From assembly GCA_029990175.1 (NCBI GenBank), contig JARKIP010000022.1:21860001-21924000 (forward strand): a DNA stretch of 64,000 bases, in the 5' to 3' direction. Positions 22,175 through 33,241 of the stretch are shown here, in pieces; position 1 is the first letter of the stretch; each line of letters begins with the position of its first letter. The notes under the pieces are model-generated. The model had not been told where the DNA came from and ran no database searches. It saw only the letters and a list, made by a program, of their open reading frames with translations. The DNA is from Petunia secreta. Taxonomy: Eukaryota > Streptophyta > Magnoliopsida > Solanales > Solanaceae. The translations under genes were made by a program, and so were the position numbers.

Positions 22175-23450
22175 TGTTGTAGTTTAAGTTTTGATGATTG
22201 ACAAACGGGAAGAAAAAGGTGAAGGACCTTATTCTTAGAAGAAATGTTGGAGGTTCTACCGATGATGAAAAGATGCAACGATACATTCCCAGTTCGAGAT
22301 GGAATAGGAAAGAACCTGGATAGAGTAGTTTTTACAATCCAAATTATATTAGGAATCCCGTAGAACGTTCTACCAAGCAGTATAGGAAAGGAAGAGAAAT
22401 CCTAGTAGAATTAGGAGAACCTCACGCACGAAGTTTCTGCGAAGCAATGCAGAGTTTAATCCTAATGGGATTAGGAGTCCCTTGGGCACGAATACAAAAG
22501 CCTAAGAGGCGGCTAATAAAGCCTAATGCCTTGGGTGCTAGCTGGAAGTATCTTGGATGATCTACATAATGATTGGGAGTATTTTCAAAGAGTCCAACAA
22601 TGAAAAAAAGTGTGTAGAAGGTAAAAGTGTATAAGAAAAGTATTTGTTGAGTCGTAATTGGAGAATAATTATTTTCCTTGTCCATCAAGAAGTCATATGC
22701 ACAATAAATATACATCATTATGAAGACTCCAAGAAGTATGCACGAAATATCATCTCTTCAGCCACATAGAGAAAGATTGAGAGCTCAAAAGTTGAGAATT
22801 CTAAAGAGAACGCGCAGAAGGAATTTACTGGACGCGAGGTTCTTCATCAGGTATAATCAATTACAAGTCCAGCAGAGAACGTGCAGAAGGAACAGACTGG
22901 ACGAGGGCTGTTCATCAAGCTGTATTGAGTTTTTGTCTAAGTATAGTTCATATGTATTAGGGCTTTGAATTGTAACCTATTACGCTTATTTCAGAAGCAT
23001 TGTTTAGAAACTGTATTTGGAGAAAATCTTCTTTTAGGCTAGAGTTAGCTTGAAGGAGTTGCTACGGTCATGGATCCTACGCAGTGTTGTACTTAGGAGG
23101 ATTCCTAGGTGTGTTTGCTACAATAAGTTGATTGTAGGCAGTCTAAGGTACTAGAGTTTAGTCCCTTGGTTATAGAGTTTGTAACCTAAAATTTGCTCGT
23201 TGTGTTAGTGAAAGAGTTTTCAAAATACCAGAGTGTGGGTCGTGGTTTTTCTCTCTTGAGCATGGAGTTTTCCACGTAAAAATCCCTGTGCAAGTTTATT
23301 TCTGCATTTTTGTTGTTAGCACAGTGTTTAGGAGAAACTCTTCAAGAACGAGGTTCTTGCGGGCACGATCAAGGTTTTTCCGTAAGGCGAAAATCGGAAG
23401 ACACTATTCACCCCCCTCTAGTGTGTGTTGAAGGTGGACCTAGTGTAACA
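22175..23450 (+). repeat. SIRE-type LTR shared by two tandem elements
   Basis: It begins TGTTGTAGTTTAAGTTTTGATG and ends GACCTAGTGTAACA, with the purine tract just before it and the PBS just after it. It aligns with 37541-38817 with frequent substitutions, roughly one in eight by eye in the first 200 bp, indicating great age. Confidence 0.85.
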
Positions 23451-23452
23451 AG

Positions 23453-23464
23453 TGGGATCAGAGC
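23453..23464 (+). promoter_or_regulatory. Primer-binding site, tRNA-Met type
   Basis: TGGGATCAGAGC lies two bases after the LTR end and differs at one position from the common plant TGGTATCAGAGC. Confidence 0.8.
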
Positions 23465-23508
23465 GGTTCTTCTCGTTACTTGGCTAATACATTGAGAATG
23501 ACTATGTT

Positions 23509-24230
23509 ATGAGTGCGCCACCCGGTTTCATGGAGGGCCAATGCATTAGTCGTCCACAACTATTCAATAGTGAATACTATGATTAGTGGAAAGCTCGGAT
23601 GGAGATCTTCCTACAAGCAAGAAACTATCAATTGTGGCGAATCACTATTTCTGGTCCCTTGGTTCCTATTAAAGCTTGAAATTTTAAAACTTAAATTTGA
23701 AAGAAAGAAGTTCTGAACTTGAAGTTGATTTTGAAAAACTCAAGAACTAGGTTCTTCAGAATGAAACCAACACTGCATCACTTAAACAGTAAAATACTCA
23801 ATTAAAAGAACTCATAGTAAGAAGGTCTTTAGTGAGGTTCAAGTGTCCCTTGAAGCAAATCTGAAAACTACAAAAGAAAGTCTGTGTTGTGAAATTGAAA
23901 AGAACAGACTACTTCAAGAGAATCTGGACAAGGCCAAGTTTGACCTCATTAGAACCATTCGGCGGAACATGTCCTCTAATGCTCTTAACATGATTCATGA
24001 GAATCATAAGAGAAACAAAAGTGGTTCTAAATATAAGAAACCCTTTTCCCAATTAGAATCAAAGAGCACGGATATTTGAGTGGCCAAGAATAGACTGTGC
24101 ACTCGTTGTGGTAAAATTGGGCATTATAGAGATAGTTGCATAGCTCTATTCAAGGCAATTGAAAAGAACAAATTTTTTGTTTACCTAGTTGGGCTAAAGG
24201 AGATCTAATTCATCCATTCCATCATAAGAA
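23509..24230 (+). pseudogene. gag: SIRE-type copia Gag, disrupted
   Basis: The ATG at 23509 opens MSAPPGFMEGQC, followed by NSEYYD, a TAG stop at 23584-23586, and then WKARMEIFLQ and LWRITISGP. This is the N-terminal Gag signature of the Maximus/SIRE lineage. A coiled-coil-like Lys/Glu region follows (23840-24080). A CCHC zinc knuckle CTRCGKIGHYRDSC is encoded at 24098-24139. Further stops and shifts interrupt the frame. The role is nucleocapsid formation; this copy cannot make intact protein. Confidence 0.75.
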
Positions 24231-25480
24231 GGGACTCAAACTTTTCTGGGTTCCTAAAACTAACCTTTGATTGAGTTTTGCATGTTAAGGTAAGAGAGAG
24301 CAACAAAAACGAGTATTTAGACAACGGTTGCTCGAGGAACTTGAATGGAGACAGAATAAATCTTCTCACTAACAACCTTCATTGAAAGGAGTGTGATGTT
24401 CATAAGGAAATCACTTCTGGTAAGGAATGTAATTCACTATCCCACTCCATAGACTTTTGTTATTTGGTTAGTTTAAAGCATAACTTGTTGAGTGATTTAG
24501 TACTTGTGATCCCTGAGCATAAAAATGAATTTGGATCCATTGGTTACAAAATTGTGAATTAGAAATTTCATATTATTTTTATGTACCTGGTAAGTCCCTT
24601 GTTAGAGAGGATTCCCTATGACTCACTTCAGGGTAGGAAGCCAAGCATCACTTATCTCAGAGTCTTCTCGTTGTAAATGTATCATATAATGATAAAAAGC
24701 TCTAAGCAAGTTTTATGCAAAAACTGATAAGGGAACTCTTCCTAGGAAATTCACCATATAGAAAAGCTTACAAAGTGTAAATTAAATGAACTCTATGTGT
24801 TGAAAGCATGCTTGTAATACCTTTATGAAACTAACTATGTGGCAGAGAAAGGCATGTAGGAAGACGGACATGAGACAGAGTTTTCGAAGAACCAAGTTCT
24901 CCTGGGTGGAGACAAATCTGAAGCTGAAAGAGGATCAAATCAAATGACTGAATAGTTTTTTCACCTTGACCGACATGGATTCAACAACGTGGAGGGAACT
25001 GGTTCTCAAAATGATGAACTTCATTATGAAAAACCTCTAAGGAAATTTGATTCACGCAGTGGTGAAGCCATCTTCCTAGGATGTTCTTCACAAAATAAGG
25101 TTTATAAAGTGGATAACTAGAGAACCATGACTTTAGAAGAAAGTGCACATGTAGTGGGGTCTGATATTATGGCTAGCAAGTGAGCTGATAGTGATGACAA
25201 AATTGGTCTTGCTAGAGAAGAACCTACTAGAGATTCAGAGAACTTTATTGAACAAGAAGGAGATCAAACTGAAGACACAGGTCATATTCGGGGGGAACAA
25301 TGAGGTCAAGAAGATGAGAATTTAGAAGAACCTGGTCTTTCACAAGATCCACCTGGAGAAACCGCTCGGCAGATTAAGTCTAAACCTTTGAAAAATCAAA
25401 GTTTACATCCACTGGAGAACATCATATCTGATCTAAAATCTGGAATTGTTACAAGAAGAACTTTGAAGAACTTCTGTGCA
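24231..25480 (+). pseudogene. Copia protease and integrase remnants, heavily deleted
   Basis: WVPKTN near 24250 is followed by a protease-like YLDNGCSRN (normally DSG; here DNG) near 24315-24345. The integrase zinc-binding and catalytic core are not recognisable. The linker after integrase is readable: EAIFLGCSSQNKVYKVDN near 25065-25120, then an acidic stretch leading to RT. Size and gaps suggest more than 1 kb has been lost compared with a full SIRE pol. Confidence 0.55.
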
Positions 25481-26336
25481 TTCGTTGTGTTTCTCTCATC
25501 TATGGAAACTCAGATTGGGTGATTTCTATGTAGGAGGAACTACATCAGTTTGAATGAAGTAAAGTTTGGCACTAGGTTCTTTAACCTAAGGGCAGGTCCA
25601 TCATTTGTACTAAGTGGGTACTTAGAAACAAGATGGATGAGCTTTGCATAGTAACAAGGAACAAAGCAAAATTGGTGGTTCAATGCTGAAGAAGAGAGAA
25701 TCGTCTACGATGAAACCTTTGCACCTATTACAAGAATGGAAGCCATTAGGATTCTGATTGCCTTTGCTATTTATATGGAATTCACCTTGTATGAGATGGA
25801 TGTGACGAATACATTCCTTTATTGTTATCTAAATGAAGAAGTGTATGTTTTTCAACCACCAGAACTTGATAGCACCGAGTTTTCTTCACAAGGCGCTGTA
25901 TGGGCTGAAACAGGCTCCTAGGATTTGGTATGAATGGTCTTCTATGTTCTTACTGAAGAATGGCTTCATTGGAGGAATAACAGACAACACATTGTTTCTA
26001 AGGAAGAAAGCCAAGGACCTCCTCATTCTTCAAGTCTGTGTATATGACATTATTTTTTTGCTACTAATGAATTTTTGTGTTAGGACATTGCAAGTTTGAG
26101 ATAAAGATTGCTAAAGTCTTGGACACACCAATAACCTGTGGAACAAAGTTGTTTCTGGAAGAAATCGGTTCTCGTATCGAAGACACAAAAATTGGAGAAA
26201 TTATTGGTTCTCTTTAATACCGTACTATAGTAGTGTGTTGATATGGTTATATATGCAAGATTCTAGTCAAAATGAAATTTGTCACTTATGTCAATAGTAG
26301 AAAGAATCTTGAGATATTTAAACTGTCCTTTTGACT
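25481..26336 (+). pseudogene. Copia reverse transcriptase, inactive
   Basis: The RT motifs appear in order: DETFAPITRMEAIRIL, then MEFTLYEMDVTNTFLY, LYGLKQAPRIWYEW (after a frameshift near 25880), FLLKNGF and DNTLFL. The catalytic YVDD region near 26035-26060 reads CVYD, so the tyrosine and one of the two aspartates are gone. Downstream thumb sequence is broken. Confidence 0.75.
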
Positions 26337-26464
26337 TATGTGTTTGTGGTAACCTCGAGGAGGAACCTTTGATCCTATTGGTTGTGCTGATGAAGATTAT
26401 TCTGGTCATCTTGTGGATAGGAATAGTACATCTAGAATGACACGCCTTCTAGGTTCTTACTTAG
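26337..26464 (+). pseudogene. Copia RNase H, 5' part, cut by the gypsy insertion
   Basis: Translation near 26365-26460 gives FDPIGCADEDYSGHLVDR and then RMTRLLGSYL, the start of copia RNase H. It stops exactly at the target duplication CTTAG and continues in register at 33951 with VSWTTKK. Confidence 0.8.
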
Positions 26465-27198
26465 TGATGTAGGAAATCAAACGCGGAAAGTAAAAGATAG
26501 GAACGAGACGTATATCGATCACAAACCTCAAGTAGCAACGGAGAACTTGTTCCGTTACACCCCGAGAGGAGGTCAAGAACACCTACGCTAGGCAACTACC
26601 CTCGAGCTAACGTGAGCACGCAAGTAGAATGGTCGGGGGGATTGGAATTCATCTAGATCCGCTAGAGGAAGAACAAGTCCCAATTCAAGGTTTTTCATTC
26701 AATAAGAGTTCAACTCTTCAACACGAGTGTTTGTTTATCATCAAAGGTAAGCTAATGCAAAATAATAAGACAACTAGCTATTTATAGGTGTTTTAGACAC
26801 CATATGAAAGGTCTAATATGCCCACACTTAGGCTTAGGAATAAAAGGACCACGTAGGGTCAAAATAGTCTTAACATAGCTAGGAATCACGTTCTTCAGTG
26901 TTTTGGGCGGAGCGCCCGGAATTGGGGCAGAGCGCCCGAGTTATTGATCAGTGGGGTGGGCTGGGCGGTGCGCCTGAGGGTGGGGCGGTCCGCCTGGCCC
27001 CTGTGCTCTCTGGGCGGAGGCGCCTAAGGTGCAGGCGGGGCGCCTGGTTCGCTGGGCTGCTCCCCTTGCACTTTGAGCACCCGGAATGGCTTCCAAACGC
27101 TTCCTTCTTCTAGTCCCTTCCTCACCAAGTGTAGGTGTACTCCTTGGACCTCCCTAGCTTGGCTCCGAGTGAAGGGTCTCGTGGTTTGCCCGGCATCA
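26465..27198 (-). repeat. 3' LTR of the gypsy element
   Basis: On the plus strand it opens TGATGTAGGAAATC and closes CCCGGCATCA. It contains a G+C-rich block of GGCGGAGCGCC-like motifs (26907-27050) and a minus-strand TATA-like CTATAAATA at 26779-26787. Compared with the 5' LTR it has about 21 extra bases in the motif block. The integrase-tail frame extends into it to about 27024. Confidence 0.95.
26779..26787 (-). promoter_or_regulatory. TATA-like box in the 3' LTR
   Basis: On the minus strand it reads CTATAAATA. The identical sequence is in the 5' LTR at 33551-33559, where it would drive element transcription. Confidence 0.5.
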
Positions 27199-27608
27199 TC
27201 CTCCCCTTCTTGAGAAGATTTCGTCCTCAAAATTGAAGCATTATAATCCACGACCTCTTCATCACCTACATCCATAGGAACCAAGTCACAAACATTGAAA
27301 GTATTAGACACTTGATATTCACTTGGTAAGTCGACCACATAAGCGTTGTTGTTTATCTTTGAGAGCACTTGGAATGGGCCATCTCCACGGGGTGCCAACT
27401 TTCCTTTCCTAAGGTTTGGAAACCTTTCTTTCCGGAAGTGCACCCAAACATAGTCACCCTTCTTGAGTTCCACCTTCTTGCGTCTCTTGTTCTTCTTGGA
27501 GGCTACCTTTGCATAAGCTTCCTCCAAGTTCTTCGCCTTAGCATGTAGCTCCATCAAAGCCTTGGCTCTAGCTTTACCTTCAAAATTAACAACCATTTCC
27601 CTTGGCAA
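27024..27608 (-). pseudogene. Gypsy integrase C-terminal region, extending through the PPT into the LTR
   Basis: The 194-residue frame starts with MVVNFEGKARAKALMELH, runs through a basic KKNKRRKKV segment, then GDYVWVHFRKERFP and GPFQVLSKINNNAYVVDLP, typical of gypsy integrase tails. It continues across the PPT (QEGEDD) and about 58 codons into the 3' LTR. It is shifted relative to the integrase core by an indel near 27605. I see no clear chromodomain. Confidence 0.8.
27199..27211 (-). promoter_or_regulatory. Polypurine tract of the gypsy element
   Basis: On the minus strand AAGAAGGGGAGGA directly precedes the LTR start TGATGCCGG. It is identical to the PPT of the derivative at 10485-10497. 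Confidence 0.9.
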
Positions 27609-28327
27609 CGATCAAGGGGAATCAAGGGGTTAAAACCATACACACACTCGAATGGAGTCATACCAATCATCCGATGCACGGTTCGATTGTAGGCAAACTC
27701 CATAAGAGGTAGCTTATCTATCCAAGTCCCACCCTTACCTCGGGTCATGGCTCTAAGAAGGGCACCCAAGGTTCGGTTCACCACTTCGGTTTGCCCATCG
27801 GTTTGGGGGTGGTGGGACGTAGAAAACAAGAGTTTGGTGCCAAGGACACCCCATAAACTCCTCCAAAAATGACTTAGGAACTTAGTGTCCCTATCACTCA
27901 CTATGGTTTGAGGCACACCATGCAATTTCAAGACATTATCAATAAACAAGGTAGCAACATGTTGCGCACCATCACATTTACGACATGGAATGAAATGAGC
28001 CATTTTGGAGAACCTATCCACAACAACATAAATGCTATCATGGCCCCCCCTTGGTAATCCCATCACAAAATCCGTCGAGATATCCAACCATGGACTAGTA
28101 GGTACGGGGAGTGGGGTATACAAACCATGGGGGTTCGACTTAGACTTAGCAACCTTGCATTCAAGACACGAGTTGCAAAGTCTCTCAACATGGGTCCCCA
28201 TTTTTGGCCAATGGAATTGTTCCCGAAGGATGGCCAAGGTTTTGTCCCTATTAAAGTGACCCATGAGTCCTCCACAATGTGCCTCTTGCACTAGCAATTT
28301 CCTCCATGAGGACTCGGGTATGCACAC
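27554..28327 (-). pseudogene. Gypsy integrase: zinc-binding domain and catalytic core
   Basis: The frame holds an HHCC zinc finger (EAHCGG, MGHF, then CNSCLEC) and a complete catalytic triad: D in DISTDF, D in VSDRD, and E in GQTEVVN, with exactly 35 residues between the last two. The upstream frame is the same as that of RNase H, separated by one TAG at 28370-28372. The C-terminal end shifts frame near 27605. The core itself looks intact, which fits a recent insertion. Confidence 0.9.
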
Positions 28328-28369
28328 TTTACCATTCTTAAAGATATATCCATTAACCCATTGGTATTT

Positions 28370-28885
28370 CTAAACTCTCTCCCCCTTTTCTAGAGCTTCA
28401 TGGATGCTCTTGAGCTTCGGGTCATGAGCATACATCAATTTAATGCTCTCAAAACCCATAAGCTTAGAGGTGAGAGTGGTGGCTAGAGCAAACTTTCTCG
28501 AAAGCGCATCCGCCACAACATTGTCTTTCCCTTTCTTGTATTGGATAACATAGGGAAAAGAATCAATGAATTCAACCCACTTGGCATGTCTCTTGTTGAG
28601 CTTCTCTTGGCCTCTCAAATGCTTGAGTGACTCATGGTCACTCTTGATTACAAACTCTCGAGGCCAAAGGTAGTGTTGCCAATGGGCAAGGGCTCTCACA
28701 AGGGCATACAACTCCTTGTCATACGTAGAGTAATTCAAGGAGGCCCCTTTCAACTTCTCACTAAAGTAGGCGATGGGTTTGCTATCTTGCATTAAAACAC
28801 CACCAATTCCCACCCCCGAGGCATCACATTCAACCTCAAATGCCTTTCCGAAGTCGGGCAATTGCAATAGAGGGGCGGTACTCAA
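28370..28885 (-). pseudogene. Gypsy RNase H
   Basis: The region from STAPLLQLPDF (RT connection) into VECDASGVGIGGVL, YSTYDKELYALV, IKSDHESLKHL and VVADALSRKF gives the four acidic positions of gypsy RNase H. It begins within sequence that the preceding RT frame also covers, because a deletion of roughly 100 bp or more has joined the RT tail (DFSSI) out of frame to this segment. It ends at TAG after GERV; the same frame then continues to integrase. Confidence 0.85.
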
Positions 28886-29165
28886 TGGAGCTAAAGTCTT
28901 TCACAAATCGCCTATAAAAGCTAGCAAGACCATGAAAGCTCCTCACTTGAGTCACGGTAGTAGGAGTAGGCCAATCACGTATGGCCTCTACCTTAGACTC
29001 ATCCACCTCCACTCCTTGGGCACTCACAACAAACCCAAGGAAGACTACCTTCTCAACACCAAAGGCACACTTTTTAAAATTAGCATAGAGCTTTTCGGCT
29101 CTCAACTTTTCAAGCACTTGCCTAAGGTGATCAACATGGTCGTCTATTGATTTGCTATAGATCAA
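28836..29165 (-). pseudogene. Gypsy RT, C-terminal part after the active-site stop
   Basis: The segment starts right after the stop that interrupts the RT active site and continues ILIYSKS, VFLGFVVS and SFHGLASFYRRFVKDFSSI, the thumb and connection motifs of gypsy RT. After DFSSI the frame runs into RNase H DNA out of register, marking the deletion point near 28885. Confidence 0.85.
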
Positions 29166-29177
29166 TATATCGTCAAA

Positions 29178-31628
29178 CTAGACGACCACAAACTTGTTGA
29201 TGAATGGCTTTAGAACATGGTTCATTAGCCTCATGAAAGTGCTAGGTGCATTGGAGAGCCCAAAGGGCATCACCAACCATTCATAGAGACCAAATTTGGT
29301 CTTGAATGCGGTTTTCCATTCATCACCGGGTTTCATCTGGATTTGATGGTAGCCGGACCTAAGGTCTATTTTGCTAAACACACATGAACCACTCAATTCA
29401 TCTAACATATCATCAAGTCGGGGAATAGGATGACGGTACTTTACCGTTATTTTGTTCACGGCCCGACAATCAACGCACATCCTCCAAGTGCCGTCCTTTT
29501 TGGGAACAAGGATCACGGGCACGGCACAAGGACTCAAGCTCTCCCTCACCAAGCCCTTAGTGAGCAATTCATCACCTTGCTTTTGCAATTCTCTTGTATC
29601 CTCCGGATTGCTCCTATAGGCCGGCTTGTTTGGGATTTGAGATCCCGGGACAAAGTCAATTTGATGTTCAATACCCCTCAAAGGAGGCAATCCATCCGGC
29701 ATCTCATCCGGGAACATGTCCCAAAAATCCTTCAAGACATTCTCAAACACACTAGGCAAAGGGTTAGAAGAAAAATCACAATTAGAGTTTAGGATCATAC
29801 CTTTGTGTACTAGGCATAGGAGAAACTTGGTGCCATCATTTTCTTTTAGGATCTCGCCCGGTTGCATCATGGCACAAATGCCACCGGTAGAAGAAGAAGG
29901 TGGGATTGCCACCATGCTTTTGGACAAAGGGCTAGTCTCAATGATTGACTTTGCCTTTGCCACCTCCCTCAACTCCATCATTCTATTGTAGTCATCACTC
30001 ACTTGTTTGGGAGTTAGGGGCTTCAACACAAATTTCCTTCCTTCATGTTGGAGCGTGTAAGTGTTGACACGCCCATCATGGATCGCTTGTCGATCAAATT
30101 GCCAAGGCCTTCCAAAGAGAAGGTGGCAAGCTTGCATGGACACAACGTCGAGCAAGTGTTCATCAACATAACTTCCCATTTTGAACTTGATCATTGCTTG
30201 TTTCACTACCTTTAGCTCCCCACATTCACTAAGCCATTGCAATCGATATGGCTTGGGATGCTTCACGGTAGGCAACTTCAATTGGGTTATAAGAGATTGA
30301 CTCACAACATTAGCACAACTCCCGGAGTCAATGATCATAGAGCATACAACACCCTTAACACGACACCTAGCATGGAAAAGGTTTTCCCTTTGCAAGGTTT
30401 CACCATCCTCCACAATCATAGCTCCTAAGCTCCTCCTCACAACTAGAAAAGTGTGAGGCTCCTCATCCTCCACCGTGTCACCTAGATCATCCTCCTCCAC
30501 TCCCTCATCTCCCTCTACACCCTCATCATACTCCGGTTCACTCTCTTGTTCATATACATTTTCACCAACAAGAACCATGGTCCTCTTTGTAGGACACTCC
30601 TTAGCAAAGTGTCCATACCCCTTGCATTTGTGACATTGAATGGAAGAAGAAGTAGGAGTATTCAATTGAGTTTTAGAATTACCTCCCACATTGGGTGTGT
30701 ACTTCTCATACGGCTTCTTCACATCTTTGCTAGCACTTGCTCCACTAGGGCCACTTGCATTTGTGAATTTTGCATTGGGAGTAGGATTTTTCCAATCCTT
30801 TGACTTGTTCATGGAAGTAGAAGTGTTGCTCTTGCAACGGTTTGACTTCTCTTTCTCAAGCCATTGCTCGGCTTGGATAGCGGCATCAAGGACTTCTTGG
30901 AGTGAAAGATAAGCATGCAATCTCAATTGTGAAGCTATACCATAGCTCAAACCATTCATGAAACGGATCACGGCTTGCTCTTCATCTTCGGTGTCCATAT
31001 CTAAGGCCATTCGAGTTCTTTCAAACTCATCAAAGTATTCATGCACCGTCTTGACACCTTGTTTCAACTCATAAAGTTTCTTGAGTTGCTCTTGCTGATA
31101 TCTAGGAGTGATGTACTTGATACTCATGATACCCTTCAAGTCATTCCAACCCACATTCACGGGAACCCCCGCTCTCCTCCTTGATCTCTTGACGGATTCC
31201 CACCAAGTATATGCATAGGATTCAAAGGATGAAATAGCATAGGTACCTTTCTTCTCATCGGTCATCTCATTTGTGTCAAACAATCTTTCCATGTGTAGCA
31301 CCCATTCAATGTAAGCCGCCGGATCACAATTCCCTTTAAAGGTTGGGAGATTAAGCTTCACACTATTGATGTTGGTGTTGTCACGACCCCCACGAAAAGG
31401 CTCCGGTTGGCCCCCATAGTGATCTTCATTCACACCATACTCCCTCCTCGCATTCCCTCCAACATAACCCATAGGTGGCCCTCGACCTCGGCCCCTACCT
31501 CTATCCACATTTCGACCCCAATTCATACCTCGCCTTGGTTGAAAGTGATCATCAACCCCATACATATCATCACCATAATCGGCTTCCTCCCCTTCTTGAG
31601 CTTCATCGGCTTGCTCAAGAGGTTGCAC
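29178..31628 (-). pseudogene. gag-pol: Gypsy Gag-protease-RT polyprotein, ended by a stop at the RT catalytic site
   Basis: This is an 816-residue frame. It holds a Gly/Arg-rich segment (RGRGRGRGP), capsid-type Gag (LPTFKGNCDP, TWWESVKR, LYELKQG), zinc knuckle CHKCKGYGHFAKEC (intact, unlike the derivative), protease DSGSCANVV, the flanking LLFGRPWQFDR, then RT motifs VPKKDGTWRMCVD, DLRSGYHQI and MPFGLSNAPSTF. It ends at a TAG immediately before FDDILIYS, replacing the tyrosine codon that usually stands there. Its N-terminal part is in another frame (31523-32011), from which it is separated by an indel near 31690. In an active relative these regions form one polyprotein. Confidence 0.9.
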
Positions 31629-32011
31629 ATTTCGGATGGGCCTTGGTAGTGGAATGTTTCTTGGGGGTTATCCAAGATACGGGGAATGCCCGTTCGTTGG
31701 GTATTGCCCAACACTTGATCAAGTCTCTCTCGCTCCTCCTTTGCCCGTTGTTGATTGAGCAATTCAATGACATGGCTAACTTGCTCCGGAGTGAAGTTAG
31801 GAGTACTTGAGACTTCAACCGGGACACTCGGGGTCCCTTCGACTTGGACGCTCGGGGTCCCTTTCTCCGATGGGACATTAGAAGTCCCTTGCTCAACTAG
31901 AGCACTAGAGTTCACCCGCTCGAGGATTTCAATCCTCAAGTGCATACTATCCAATTTGGCGAGGATAGTAGCAAGGGCACTCTTTGCAAAATCATCTCCT
32001 TCGGAAGACAT
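31523..32011 (-). pseudogene. gag: Gypsy Gag N-terminus
   Basis: The ATG at 32011 opens MSSEGDDFAKSALATILAKL, matching the gag start at 7345 of the derivative. A predicted coiled segment and VPVEVSS/VPSEKG repeats follow. True gag sequence ends near 31690, where an indel shifts the frame; the remainder of this open frame is out of register. An acceptor-like GTGTAG lies six bases upstream of the ATG. Confidence 0.8.
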
Positions 32012-32016
32012 TGTAC

Positions 32017-32412
32017 CTACACAAGTAACAAACGTTAGAAAACAACCTCACACACTCCCTCACTTGAGATCACTCGGCTCTCTCGTATAGTGACGGTGGG
32101 TATTTCACTCGACTTGTGGTTCCAAAGCTTCACGTAGATGAATAGCAATTCCTCAACTCAACCAAACTATTCACGAGTCAAGCACACTCCGGGGTGAGTG
32201 GAATTAATAGGACTCAATGAACGCTAGGCACTTTGAAGTGAGGACTAGAACCAAAAGAAACTACGAGTCTTCTTTGGATTTCTATTCTCCAACTATGGCA
32301 CGAATCACCTAAAGCAATGAAGGATTAGTGTTAATTAAGTAGAAAGATTACTTAGATCAACACTAATTAGAGGTTAGGCAACAAAGAAACAAGCAATCCT
32401 AGAAGAAACTAC
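32017..32412 (-). other. Candidate leader intron upstream of gag
   Basis: The donor-like TCAG|GTAGTTTC and acceptor-like CTTGTGTAG|GTACA are 396 bp apart on the minus strand, and the gag ATG follows almost at once. This matches position, signals and near-identical length (398 bp) of the candidate in the derivative at 6942-7339. It is inferred from sequence signals only. Confidence 0.35.
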
Positions 32413-32435
32413 CTGATTCCCAAGTTTCAGGGCTC

Positions 32436-32580
32436 AGGCGGAGCGCCCAGTGAGGTAGGGCGGAGCGCCTGGCAAATTGTCCAGTGGGGTGGGTCAGGCG
32501 GGGCGCCCAGGGATGGGGCGGAGCGCCTGGACTATGCACTGGTCAGGCGGGGCGCCCAAACTTGAGGCGGAGCGCCTGGT
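32436..32580 (-). repeat. Array of GGCG-NNN-CGCC motifs in the gypsy leader
   Basis: Five to six copies of GGCGGAGCGCC or GGCGGGGCGCC lie within 145 bp of the leader, at the same relative place as the array at 6757-6920. The spacers between motifs are not conserved, whereas the motif is. Confidence 0.85.
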
Positions 32581-33227
32581 CGAAGAACACCTGGGTTTTC
32601 AACAACGTGTTCTTCAATTTCAACCCAACTTTTTGGTCGATTCCAACGTGTTTTTCCTAAATTCGAAGTACCCGAAGTTGTATTTTGGTATAACCACCAA
32701 ACCCCAATGATTTTCACACCCAACCAAGCAACAAACAAGGCACAATCATGATTCAAGTTTCAAGTTGGGTTTCCTCAATTTTTCAAAAGGGTCGAAAATG
32801 TGGGTTTCGATTCGTCAAAATCAACGTTATACAACTCCGATTCACACCAAATTTATTGCAAATGGTTCGTTTTCAAAAGTAGATCAATCCCCGGCAATCC
32901 AATCCAAAACCCCACAATGACACAACCCAAAATCAAGCAAATTCCTCAAGAACAAGGGTTTGGTAGGGTTTAAGGAAAATTGGGGTTTCAATTTTTCAAA
33001 CTTCACCAATCCAATCAATTTTGGTACCCAAGCAACGGGAATTCAATCACAATCAAGAATCCATAACACCCATATCAAGAATCACAAACACCAAAAAGTT
33101 ATGCCAATTTTTGAATTTTTTTGTAATTTTCTTTTTCCAATAACTTCAACAACAAGAAATCTAAACAAACTAACCTAGGCACGAAGATTCAAGGGTCGGG
33201 GGTTTGTAGAAACAAAACCCGAGCCTT

Positions 33228-33239
33228 GCTCTGATACCA
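33228..33239 (-). promoter_or_regulatory. Primer-binding site, initiator tRNA-Met
   Basis: On the minus strand it reads TGGTATCAGAGC, a perfect plant tRNA-Met PBS, two bases inside the 5' LTR. Confidence 0.95.
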
Positions 33240-33241
33240 AA

